DNA from: Euglena gracilis
Lineage: Eukaryota; Euglenida; Euglenophyceae; Euglenales
Direction: 5' to 3'
Assembly (NCBI GenBank): GCA_039621445.1
Contig: CP154955.1
Coordinates: 57,692,619-57,756,618, forward strand
Length of the DNA stretch: 64,000 nucleotides
Shown: positions 48,590 to 60,500 of the stretch, in pieces
Layout: each line of letters starts with the position of its first letter
Numbering within the stretch: the stretch's first letter is position 1
Program-made: the position numbers and the translations under genes
Notes under the pieces: model-generated
Told to the model about the DNA's origin: nothing
Seen by the model: only the letters and a program-made list of their open reading frames with translations
The model's database searches: none

Positions 48590-51500
48590 CCAACGAATGC
48601 CAAACATTGGGAAGGTGAGGCTCCTCCTGTCCTCAGCCTGCTCGCGCTGTCGCTGCCGCACATCAACGTCACGTCCCCCATCAGTTTTCCTTGGAATGTG
48701 ACTGATTCCCTGAGTGGCGAAATGCAAAAAAAAAAACCCTCCTTCGCAAAAAAACCCCTCTGTAAAGACCTGGGCCAGAGCTGAAATTTGGGTTGCCTGG
48801 AAATTTGGACTGGCTTGCTACCCCCCCAGAAGGGGGTGGGGGCTGGGCCATGGCTGTACCCAAGTGGGGCCGGGCTGACTGAAACTGGACAATCGCCCAA
48901 AAAATTACAAATTGCAACGCTTTTCAAAATTACAATTTTTTTTTACAAACTCACAAATTCCAAAAATTCCAAAGCTGCTTTGTTTTGAACAAAAAAAAGT
49001 TGCCAGATCAGAGAACCCCCGAAAAGCCCCCAAACACCATTTTGGCCATTTTCAAACACTTGTTTTTAAAATTTTTGAGGCTTTGCACCAATTTTTTTTC
49101 CCGCTGGACCCAGCAAAAAGTGGCTGCGAGCTGGGCCAACAATCCGGGGGGGGGAGTGCTGCTGCGGGGGGTCTGCAAAACCTTAAACAGATGCATGCTG
49201 ATCAAGATAAGAACAAAACGGAGGTCAGTGCGCCAGGGGGGGGGAAATTATGCGGTCTGGCAGGCGGGGAAAAAATGCGGAAATTATGCGGAAAAATGCG
49301 GAAAAATGCGGAAATTATGCGGAAATTATGCAGAAAAAAAATGCGGAAAATATGCGGAAAAATGCGGAAAATGCGGAAAATATGCCGAAATTCTGTGGAG
49401 TCCCAGGTCACATGGAGAGGACAGATATCCACCATTCAATTAACTCCTCTGGGCCGTCAATATCCCTTTTTGTGCATTGCAAATATTGTATGAAATCTTC
49501 ATCACATCCATCGAAACGCAACGCTGAGTAATCTGTGGGAGCTGATGACATAAGAGGCAAATTATTTGGGTTGAGCACGCGAAGTTGACGGTAAAACTCA
49601 ATTTGTTCCTTGTTTTTCTCAAAGCGAACATTCAAACCGTCCTGCAACGATTTCAAAACTCTGATGAACATATCACGCAGAAACTGGGCTTGCACCTGAA
49701 CTAGGACCCTTTTGAAAAAAAAGGGTCCTGAACGATGAAAGAAGGGTCAGTTGCTCTTCCAAGCGGGGTGAAAACTGCACAGATGAAATTGCTGTCCCAA
49801 AGTGCCTTGATGAAAAGCGATTGCTCAAAAAGATTATGTCAAAAAAACCATTGTAACAACGTGATTGAGCAAAAGCTTGGTTGAGGTTCATCAAATAGTC
49901 ATACAAATAACAAGCAAAAATTCACAAAAAAATGCGGAAATTATGCGGAAAAATGTGGAAATTATGCGAAAAAATGCGGTAATTATGCGGAAAAATGCGG
50001 AAAATGCGGGATAATGCGGAAATCATGCGGAAAAATGCGGGAAAATGCGGAAAAATGCGGAAAAAATGCGGTCAAATGCGAAAATGCGAAAAAATGCGGA
50101 AAATTTACAAAAAAAATGCGGAAAATACGCGGAAAAATGCGGAAAAATGCGGAATAATGCTGAATAATGCGGAAATGCGGCAGTGCGCTGTATCACAGAA
50201 AAATACTTGTGAAAAAATGTAACCCCCCCCCTTGTCCAACGACCGCTAATATTCGTCTCTGACCGGGGGGGGGGTCGTTAAAATGGCCAATGTTCGTCTC
50301 TGACCAGGGGGGTGGTCGTTAGACAAGGGGATTTCCGGCGCATCTCGCTGGAAATTTTTGGCGCTTCGCGCCTGACAATAGCCAATCTCATGCATAATGT
50401 TGTGACCCAAGGAAGATGGAACAAATTACCACAAGACCATCATTGCACACATGATGTTGACCCTTCAAAACAGTTCAAGCAAAAAGCATTCAGTGATCAA
50501 GCGCCACAGTTTGTTAAATCAAAAAATCAAAAGCAAGAACATTATCAAGTCTCATTTCCCCAAGATCATATACGAAAAGATTGTCTCTGACTGGGGAGGT
50601 GGTCGTTGGACAAGCCCGGTCGTTGGACAAGGGGGGGGGAGGTAACAAAAAAAATGTAGAGTGCTTAAATCTGGAAGACGAGGAGATGTGGCTGCAGAGG
50701 GAACAGGGTTAGATTTGTGGTTCTTTTTGGTGAATGAACAGGTATCGATTGGACAGTGTGGCAAGATTACCCTCAGTGGAAAGACTTCTGTTGACATTTC
50801 TCATTGAAGCTAACGTTCAGATGTATTGACGGGAAAAAATCACTTTGGTCAACTAATGAAGCGGAAACACGCTTCATTGCCGTGAAATGCATTATATCTC
50901 CGCCAAGAAATATAACTTAACTAACCCTGCAGTCGGGCAGCTGGTCCTGGACGTTGACCTGAGCCGGGGGCAGGTCCGGCGGCCCCGTCAAGAGCACGTG
51001 AACGACCTCATCACCGAGCTGAAGAACAATCCGCCGCAGGAGCTGGTGCTGACGGTGTGGCCGGAGAGAGGTGTCCACCAGCACCCTTCATATTGTGTTT
51101 GTCGTGTCATGTGGATCAGACCCCCACACTTCAATTTGGTGGGTTGGACGTAGGTTGTGTGTTTCTCTGTTTCATCATATGGAAATGATCTTTCATGCGT
51201 TGTGTGGGGCAATGGATTCTTTCTGAACTGACTTCACCTCCTTGCAGCTACCGGCAAGTGGGTGATACTGAGTGGTCAACATCGATACCTGGCCGCGTCG
51301 GCCATCGCCGACGCCGCCATCGCCGATGCCCGGCGGCCGCCAGGCTTCACGGAGAGGTTCCGGTGCAAGGTTGTGAAGGAGTACACCAACATCATCGAGC
51401 GCCAGCAGCTGGCAGGCAGGTTGCAGGCCATGGACGGCAACGTGATGGACATGACCCTGGCGGACCGCCTGCACTGGCTGCTGAAGGAGGACACCCACAA

Positions 51501-54500
51501 CCGGGACCTTGCCGAGGCGGAAGGGGTGGCGTACAACCCCACCAAAACGGAGTTGTTGAGGAACGTGTACAGCAAGACGGGATGCCGGGAGACCGTGGAC
51601 GGTGCCCTGGTATGTACTGTCGCCTATGGATGATTAGACAACCCATGTTATTTAACGAATGATGGCAGATGGCATACTCAGTTTGTGGTTGGTGGTTTTC
51701 TGATGTGTTTTCTAATACAGTAAAAATGCACATGGAAGCGTTTTTCCGCTTCATTATCCTCTATTTCATTTTTTTGTCCACCTCAGGGCACGTGGGTCAA
51801 AGCCATGGTCCCGGTCACGGAGTGGGTGCTGCAGATAGGGGACGAGGCTGTGGAGGTGGTGAAGAGGATGGAGACCCGTAGTGGGGACCGGGTCACCGCA
51901 CACACGTTCAAGTGCCTGGAGGCCTTCTACCATCCGGACGACTACGCGGAGCTGGCCCAGGTGATGTTGGACGAGAAGTCCAAGCCCACCACCCAACGGC
52001 TGGGCCAGGCTCCACATTTTGCATTCCACATCTGTCGAATGATTGCAAATCACCAAAATAAAGAAAGATTTTTCATCATGCAGAAAGGAAGCGTGTTTCC
52101 GCTTCGTATATAAACTTATTTAATTTTTTATGTAAATATGTGTTCACAGTATTCACCCACTCATCCAAAACAGAAAGTGGAGTCTGCTGCCAAGCAGGAG
52201 ACTGCGAAGCTGGTGCGCCGGAGGACCTGGACGTGGCTGCTGCAGCACCCTGAGCTGGATGCCGACGTTCTTCACCCGACCAGAAGTGTGTACTGTTTAT
52301 GTGTTCTCATTAATCATATGCGTGCAAGTCTTAGAACTGCTGGCTTTCCCTATCTTTGATAACTGGTTCTTTACAACGATAATACGCAGTCAGCATCATG
52401 AAGCGTTTTTCCGCTTCAGTTTCTTCATTTCTCTTCTTTTTGCAGAGGACTTGGTGCAAGTGGCCGCGCTGGAGGCCGCCCTGCAGCCGGAGCACGTGAA
52501 GGTGCCGATGACCGGAGTGAAGTGGAGGTGGTCGCCCGAAGCCCCCTGTGCGGGGACCAACTTCCGATTTGTAAAAACAATTGTCGTTTCGCAGCCTGGA
52601 GTGAATGCACCCCCCAGTGAATGCACACACTCTCAGATGCGATGTCAGTTGTCCCCCGGCATCGGCCGCCCATCGAGGTGGTACGCCGCGCGCCGCTGTG
52701 GGCCGACCCCCGGTACGAGGGCCTCAGGCAGCGGCTGCTTGGCCCCGTGATGGAGCCCGTCGTCAAGATCGGGGGCGTCTTCGGCACCCTGGACCTGCAC
52801 GGCATGAGCCTGCCTGGCCGCGGCCTGTCAACGCCCGGGAAGTCCAAGAAGCCCGAGGAGGAGGTGTCCAGCACCCAGGAGATCTCCACGCCAGGCCGGG
52901 CCGCGGCCAAGCGGGCTGCCCAGCCTGAGGCGCCGAAGACCGGCCTCATCCACGTGGTGCCCATGCAGTCCACGGACAACGCCTGGCCGAAGGACCTCCG
53001 TCTGCTGGACCTGGCAGCCGTGGTGGTGGAGGTGGAGCCCCAGCAGTTCGCCGACGAGGACAGCGTGCATACCGAGGTGTTGAGGCTCATGCTGACGGGG
53101 GTGCCCATGATCGCCGTCGGGAGGGACATCGACCTGCGAGATCTCCAAGCGCGGCTGACGAAGTTGCTGGGCAGTGAGATGACCGTCTTCCGCAAGGACA
53201 TCGTCCTCTTCATCCCGCAGCCTGGGCCCGACCCGGAGTGGATCTGGGCGCGAAGGACCCTGTCCGTGCTCACCACCAACAAGAAGACCATGAAGGTGCA
53301 CTTTATGTTATTATTTTCTTCATTTCATGATCAAGCGGAAAAGCGCTTCCTGTTCATGAGAGCAGTTGTTTTCTTTTCTTGTCTATGACACAGTGAATGC
53401 ATACATGTACATCGTACATAACAGAAAAACCCTGTTCCTTCCCGTCGTAGGACCCCGGCCAGATCACCTTGCAGGGGATGCACCAGGTCCCGGATTGCAC
53501 TTAGCATGCCAGTTAATGTTAAAGGTGTTGTCTTCAGTTTTCATCCTTTAAGCATGAAACTTGTGTCCCGGTTGCTGAGGGCAGTGTCAACCAACACCGT
53601 TGGTTTTTGTCCATGTCTGATTTGAAGTGCAATCCGGTGCACCCGACGTTGCCCATCTTGTTCCTGTGGAGGTGGCCTGGTGGTTCCTGCGGCGGCTGGA
53701 GGTGGCCACCGCCGAGTGGGTGATGGTGCTGAGTTCCCGGCCGGTGCTGTCCGCCCAGCTGGCCGTGCGGGCGGGCAGCGCCATCAACCTGCTGTGGGGC
53801 GTGCCGGCGCTCCCCTCCGACGACGCAGAGGCCCAGCAGCGCTGCCTGGAGGACATCGGCCGCGAAGTGAGGGTGGCCGACGGGCTACCGCCGGTGATCT
53901 GGGTGCAGGGTGGCACAGGCTTCTGTCTCTCACTGAATTCAATTTCACATGGTTTGACATTTGACGAATGCATAAATCGAAGGCCTCCTCGCTGAATCTG
54001 TTTCTTTTTCTGGATTTAAAGATTGAAGCGGAAAACCGCTTCGAGTTGTTTTGTTTATTTTTTTGCTGATTTGTATCTGCATTCCCTTTCCCTTCTGATT
54101 CCACACACGGCATTTTCATTGGGTTGCCCTGTGGCCAAGGATGTCCACCTGAAGATCGTCCGCCACGTGGCCCTGAACGTGTCCGGGTACATCCCGGAGG
54201 GGACGGAGACGGCCCCCGCACCACCGACGGAGGAGGAGCCCCCGTCCAAGCAGGGCGGCCGGGACCCGAAGGAGTCCAAGGCCAAGGAGTCCCAGGACAA
54301 GCACAAGGAGAAGGAGACCAAGGACAAGCCGGACAAGAAGACCAAGGACACGCCCAAGAAGGGCGCCCGGGGGAAGCAGTCCGCCTCCTCGCAGCAGCCG
54401 GCCCGGCACTCCTACGAGTCGTCCCCGGAACCGCCGGAGCGCCCGACAGACAGGGAGCGGCCTAATGGTGGATTGTCTGTGATATCTCTTTCCTTATACC

Positions 54501-57500
54501 ATCTGTCCAGTTGGCAGTGTTTTAACAATTCTGTTTCATGAAGCATTTTTCCGCTTCCTTATAACTGAATCAAGGCAATTTTCGTAAGATTGGTAGGGAG
54601 TATCACGTTTTACTGTGAATTGATTCCGCTGCGATTCCACTCAATGGCATCGAATCAAAACCGTTATGTGAGTTCCACGTCTCCCGTTTGCGCCGCTCCC
54701 TGCTGCCGAGGAAGCGGTCCGCCCTGGAGAACATCCAGGAGATGCTGGTGGATGACGAGTGAGCGGGCGGCTGCGGCAGCCGCGGTGGCAGCGGGCGGCT
54801 GGTGCCGCCAGCGAGGGAGGGACAAGCGAGACCCAGACCTGGACTGGACCCAGACCCATACCCACACCCACACCCAGTCCCCAACCATGCGCACGCCTTC
54901 GCCACACCACACCCACCCATTTCGCCGTGTCTGTCATTTGTGCTTGTCTTTGGCATGGCTGCGGAACTCGGGGCTGTGGGGTTTGTTCCAGCACTGACCT
55001 TTGTTTTTTGAGAATCATAATTACAAATCCGCAACTTGCTCGGTTAATGGTGCTTCGGGATACAATGCATCTTCTCACTACTGTTTCAGGCGGGATTTAT
55101 ATTTGTTGGGTAGTTCAAGTTTCACAGACGTCATTACTTTCTGCATTCAGTTCGTTTAGTGATGTTGGCAATGGCAGTTTAAGACCAGTACAGTTCAGTA
55201 TGAATTAGACCAAATTTATCCGCCTTGCTTTGAGGAAGCGGAAACCCGCTTCGCCACTTTCCCGCTTGTTTTTTGCAGGTTTTCACTCCTACCTGCTTAC
55301 GATGGCCCGGTACCTCAGGCGCCGACTTTGATTACAGGTCTGTATTGTTCTGTTTGTTACATTTGTATACCATTTCTTCTGGCTGTCATGTCTTCTGCGG
55401 TATGTAGTGTGTACTTAATGCCGATGATTACTGCTCAGTGTGTGCCCGTTCATCACGTCCCTCCGGAAATGCTGAACGAATGTTTGTGGGCATTATTATT
55501 CGCTGTTTGAATTGCATCTACTTCTATCTGATTTATTACATAATTTTTCTGTTTCCTATTAAAGTGGTTTTCCGCTTCGTTGTCATTTTAAGAAAATTTT
55601 ATTCAGTTTGTGTTGGTATTCCCTTAGGCAAGTTTCTTCTGTTGTCGATTTTGGTAACCTATGCATGATTTTGAAGCGGAATGTCATTTTTACCGCTTCC
55701 TACATTTGTGTTTATTATTTTTCCCCCTTTGCAGGGGGGATCGTCTTCCTCTGCCTCTGGCGGCAGCCGACATGAGGTGTGTGTTTGCACTTTATTGCTG
55801 TCTTTGAATTTTTTGTAGGGTTTTCGTTCATTTAGGCTGAATTTCAAAATTTAAGTGGCGTTTTAGCCTGTTTTCGGAGTTTTTAAAACTTCGTTACTAC
55901 AAGCCAAACATGTAATCAGAAATGGCCGCAATCGGTACCTCTTCCAAAACCCTCAAAAAAAACAGGCCATTTTAGGAAGCGTTTTTCCGCTTCCTGTTCC
56001 GCTTCGAGGGGGTTTAAATTTTTGGGCAGTTTATGCCTCCTAAGTAAATAGCATATGTTTTTGCAGGGGGTGTGAAACTTTGTCGCAGCACACAGCAACA
56101 AATTTTTGGAAACCCTCTGAGAGATTTTCGAACCACCCCTTTTGCACCAAGCAGAGGGACCTGGCTCCAATCACTAGGCCCAGCCGAGGAGGACGCCCCC
56201 GTCGCCGCTGCTGACGGTGGCGGCGTCCACGCTGGGGTGGAGACCGGGGCGGGCGCGGCGGTGGGAGCAGCCCCAAGCCGCTTGAGGCGCTCCAGCCGCT
56301 CTTGGATCTCCCGCTGCGCCTGCTCCTTCTTGGCCTGCAGCGCCAGGGGTGATCCTGACCCTGGGGGGAGATCCAGTGCCAAAACCCAGGCACTCCCCCT
56401 GGGGGGGTTTGGACCACCACTGAGCAATGGCATGGTATGAGCATTCACGGCAATGGTACGGTTGGCAGGCTGTCCCGGACAACCCCTGCCCTCTTCCCGG
56501 TCGCGCTGCCGTTGCCGCAGCTCAGCGGCAGGCCTCACCGTCTCAACTCCCAGAATTACTGACCCTTTTGGCTTTATTCTCCAGCTGCCCTCTGCTCAGT
56601 CAAATCTAACAGGCAGTGTGGCGTTTTTTGAACTCCGATTGGGAAACTGTTAATTGGTCGGCCAGTGATTCCTTCTTAACCCTCCCCTAACAGCATGTTT
56701 GATGTGAACAAGAAAAGGCAAAAATGTTATGGCAAAAAACTGATTCCTGGCATCTTGGACCATTGCCAATCCACCCAAAACATCAAAAAATGTGATTTTC
56801 AACTGGGTAAACACAAATGAAAATAAAATTGGTTCTCAATCTCAATTGGTGGATGTGCAAAACACTCAGAAAACAATTTTTCTGCGTTGAAAAGGGGGAA
56901 GGCTCCAGTCACTGGACCCGGCAGAGGAGGATGCAGGAGGCGATGCAGCTCTGGGGGGCAGACTGGTGGACGGGGCGGGGGCGGCGGGGGTGGCCCCGAG
57001 CCGCTTGAGGCGCTCCAGCCGCTCCTGGATCTCCCGCTGCGCCTGCTCCTTCTTGGCCCACGACGTCAGGGAATCCGGTCGACAAGGTCGCCAAATTTAG
57101 GAAGAGGCTGAGAGGCTTGGCATTGAGTGTGCTGTACTTGAGTGTATTTGTTGCGCTTGTGCGTGCTGTACTTGTGAGTGTGAGTGTGTTGAGTGCACTT
57201 GAGGAATGAAAATATTTCCCATTCTTTGGGGTCGACCACCAATCGGACATGGTCGGAGAAAGTCCGGAGGAATGGAGTTGGAAGAGATGACTGTGACATG
57301 CTTCAAGCGATCCCTGCTCTCTGCCTGTTCCCTCTCCACCCGGCCCTTTTCAGCTCCAGGCCGCTTCTCAAAAGCAGAAAATAAGACAAGTACACACACA
57401 ACAGGCAACAGCAGTCCCACCCACACCCAAATGCACATGCACACACATACCAAACCCCCAAAGAGTCTCACTTGTTGGCTTTCAATAAAGACAGAATATT

Positions 57501-60500
57501 CCACTTCCAACCCCAGAAACCCCAGAAATAAAACGCTCCTTCAGGATTTCACCGCCAAACCTTCCTTGCTTTTTGGGGGGGGGCTTTCCTTCGTTCAGGA
57601 CATAGCACACTGTGCAATCAACTTTGCACTTTGACCCAAACGCCGTTGCGTTGACACAGCTGTTGGCACGCCTCCTGTGTCAATGGCACATTTTGCAGAA
57701 CATTGCTGCGAAAAAAAACAACAAAATACTTTCTCCCAGCACATTCGATGTTCTTCATGCGTGTGTTAAAAATGGCCTTCCTCAAAGCACCAAAAAATGC
57801 CACTTTCCCCATCATGGCAGGGAGGTCCTTGAGCACAAAAAAAAAACTCTGTTCCAACACAATCCAGAAGAAAAATGGTCCAACAAATGTCCATATTTTG
57901 GCAACACGGGTCGATTTTGGGGAAAAAGCGATATCAGCATCTTTGCACTGCCCATCCACCCAAAAAAAGGCGCCCCAAACCGACCGAGGGTGGCCATCAA
58001 GACACTTCGGGAGAGGCCTGGTCCCAGTCTGCCCGCCCAGCGGAGCTGGAAGGGGCGGGGGAGGCGGGGGCCGTCGCGGGGGGGCGGCCGACGGGGGCGG
58101 CGGGGGTCGGGGCCGTCCCGAGCGCCTTCAGGCGCGCGAGCCGCTCCTCGATCTCCCGCTGGGCCCGCTCCTTCTTCTCCCGCGGGGCCAGGAGGACTCG
58201 CAGCCTGGGGGAGCAATGAGAGTTTTGGGGGGGGGTCACTCCCCCCGTTTCGTGCGGTGCCCGAATGGCGTGCAGTGACCAAAATAAGTGTCAGCCCCCC
58301 GCGGGTCCGAATAATAACAAAAAAATAATAAAAAAAACATAATAATAATTAAATAAATAATAATAATAATAAATAAATAAATAATAATAATAATAATAAT
58401 AATAATTAACAATAATGTGGATGCGCACACTGTGCACTTAAAAACAGAGTGCACTGACAGCTCAAACGAACGTGGCGGCCAACTGCCAAACACACCCTGT
58501 ATCTGGCAAACCAATAAATCAACAGGAAAATAAAAACCACAGTGCGGAAAACACGCGGCGAATTGTCGTTGCCATTCCACCGCTTCACTTTGAAACGGAA
58601 TGCATCGAGAAATGCGGAACCAGCCAGTTACGAAAGAAACGCCCAGAGCTCCCCACCCAAGGGTGCCCCTGCACTCCTGTCGCTCACGCTCCTGCTGACG
58701 CCGGTCCTTCGCAAGCCTCTCTTGCTTCTAAAAGCAGTGGACAGTGGCCAAAAAAAAAGGCATCAGTTCCGTGCCTGATGGGGGGGGGGGGTCTGGTTGT
58801 CCTGGTTGGTCTTGGTCCCTGTCCCGGTCAGTTGAGCTCTTTTTTTAAAAAAGGGCTGAATACATTTTTGGCATGGCATGGCGATGCCAGCAACTCGGAA
58901 TCCAGGGAAACAAAGTGACCACTTCAAATTGCATTCCCCCCGATGCGAGTCGGTGCCTTCCAACACAACCAAAGGAGGCTTGGGCCCAATCATGGCCACC
59001 TCGCGCAGCCGGCACCACTGCGGGGGCGGCGGGGGCGGAGGAGGCGGCCGGGGCTGCGGGGGCCGGCGGGGCGGTGGACAGCGCCTGCAGGCGGGCCAGC
59101 CGTTCCTGGATCTCCCGCTGGGCTTGCAGCTGTTTCTCCCGCAGCGGCATGGGACTGCCAATTGGGACAGGAAAGGCATCCCTTTTCCGGAGAGGTCCAA
59201 CGAGAGGCAGGGCGGTCCTTGAATAAAAAAAAAAACTGTCCCAGCACCAATGCAAAATCCACAACAACAGTTGACGAAAAACTGGTCATATTTTGGCAGT
59301 TCAGGGGGGGGGGGATGATTTCTGGCATCCTTGGACCATCGCCCATTCACCCAACGTCAAAAAAATGTGTTTTCAGCTTTCAAATCTCGACCACGTTCGA
59401 TGCCTGGATCAGGCAGTGCTTACCTGGGGGAGGGGGGGTTCCAGGGTGCCTGCCCCAAGCACCCCCCCCCCTGCGGGGTAGGCACCCGACTAAGCACAAA
59501 CCTGGCCCGGATCGTCTGTTGGCCGTCCCTAGGCCTAACGGCGGCCTAATGGGCAGAAACCCGTCCCTGAAGGACCACCCTGACGAGGTGTGGGTGGGAC
59601 AAATGGGGGGGGGGAGTGCAGGTGAAATTGCAATGGGACTGGTGATCATACATCACAATGACCCAGAGGGTTGGTGGCCTGGGGAAGGTTGGGCTGGCTG
59701 GCTTGCCTCCCCACCCAGGCCCAGGTGGAATTCAAATGGGCGGGGGGGGGGTTCATGCATATAAACCATAATGTTATATTGACAGTATTATTATGTATTA
59801 TATTATTGATATTATTTTGAAGAAATATTTTTTTATAATACGTTTTTATACTTATTATAATTATTATTCATATTATTTAATAATATTTTATAGTATTCTT
59901 TATTATAAAATTATTGTTGTTATTTTTTATAATGTTGACAAAGAACATTCTTCCGTTTCCGGTGCAGAAAAATGCCAGACAAAAGCCAAGGCAGTGCCCT
60001 GGCCTCAGCTCGCTCTCGTGCATCGCGACGCATCTGCGACTCACGATCGTTCACAGCTTCCCTTGTCGAGGAAATTTGCAGAAACTGAGGAAATTCATTC
60101 ATCCCAAGACTGCTCGCAACACCTCGGAAACTTGGGACAGAGATGTGCGTTTGCGGATCTCTTTAGGTTATTAAACCTCTACTCATACCCCACCCAGTGT
60201 CCCCTATTTTAAACTATTCCCAGTGTCCCCTATTTAAACCTGGATTGGAGGCTGTGGTGAAATTTTTTGTTCCTAAAATCATGGGGCTCAAAAATGCGAA
60301 ATCTTTGGCCAAATTCTTTTTTTGTTGTTGTGGCACGCTCTGTCATTTATGCCACACTCCTGAGGGCTTTAACATAGTTTTCGGACTTAGGCAGGGATGC
60401 ACGGGAAGGCACGACGGGGGGTCAACCCACCATGTCACCTCCTTCCAAAGCCGCCGAAAGAAAACCTTGGCCTAAATGCCAGCCCCAGAAAATATGGGAA

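Larger units (their letters stand above)
50858..56010. repeat. Dispersed GAAGCGGAAAAnCGCTTC palindromes
   Basis: Copies near 50858, 51736, 52087, 52399, 53335, 54025, 54539, 55233, 55671 and 55975 (plus half copies near 55564). Each is a 14-24 nt palindrome, arms GAAGCG(GAAA)/CGCTTC, in either orientation with a short A/T spacer. They lie only in introns and flanks of the ParB-like gene, not in its exons, and not elsewhere in the window. Confidence 0.9.

Noticed and set aside
49408-49906. hAT-type transposase
   Set aside because: The remnant has transposase-like composition, but no catalytic residues or C-terminal dimerisation motif can be seen.
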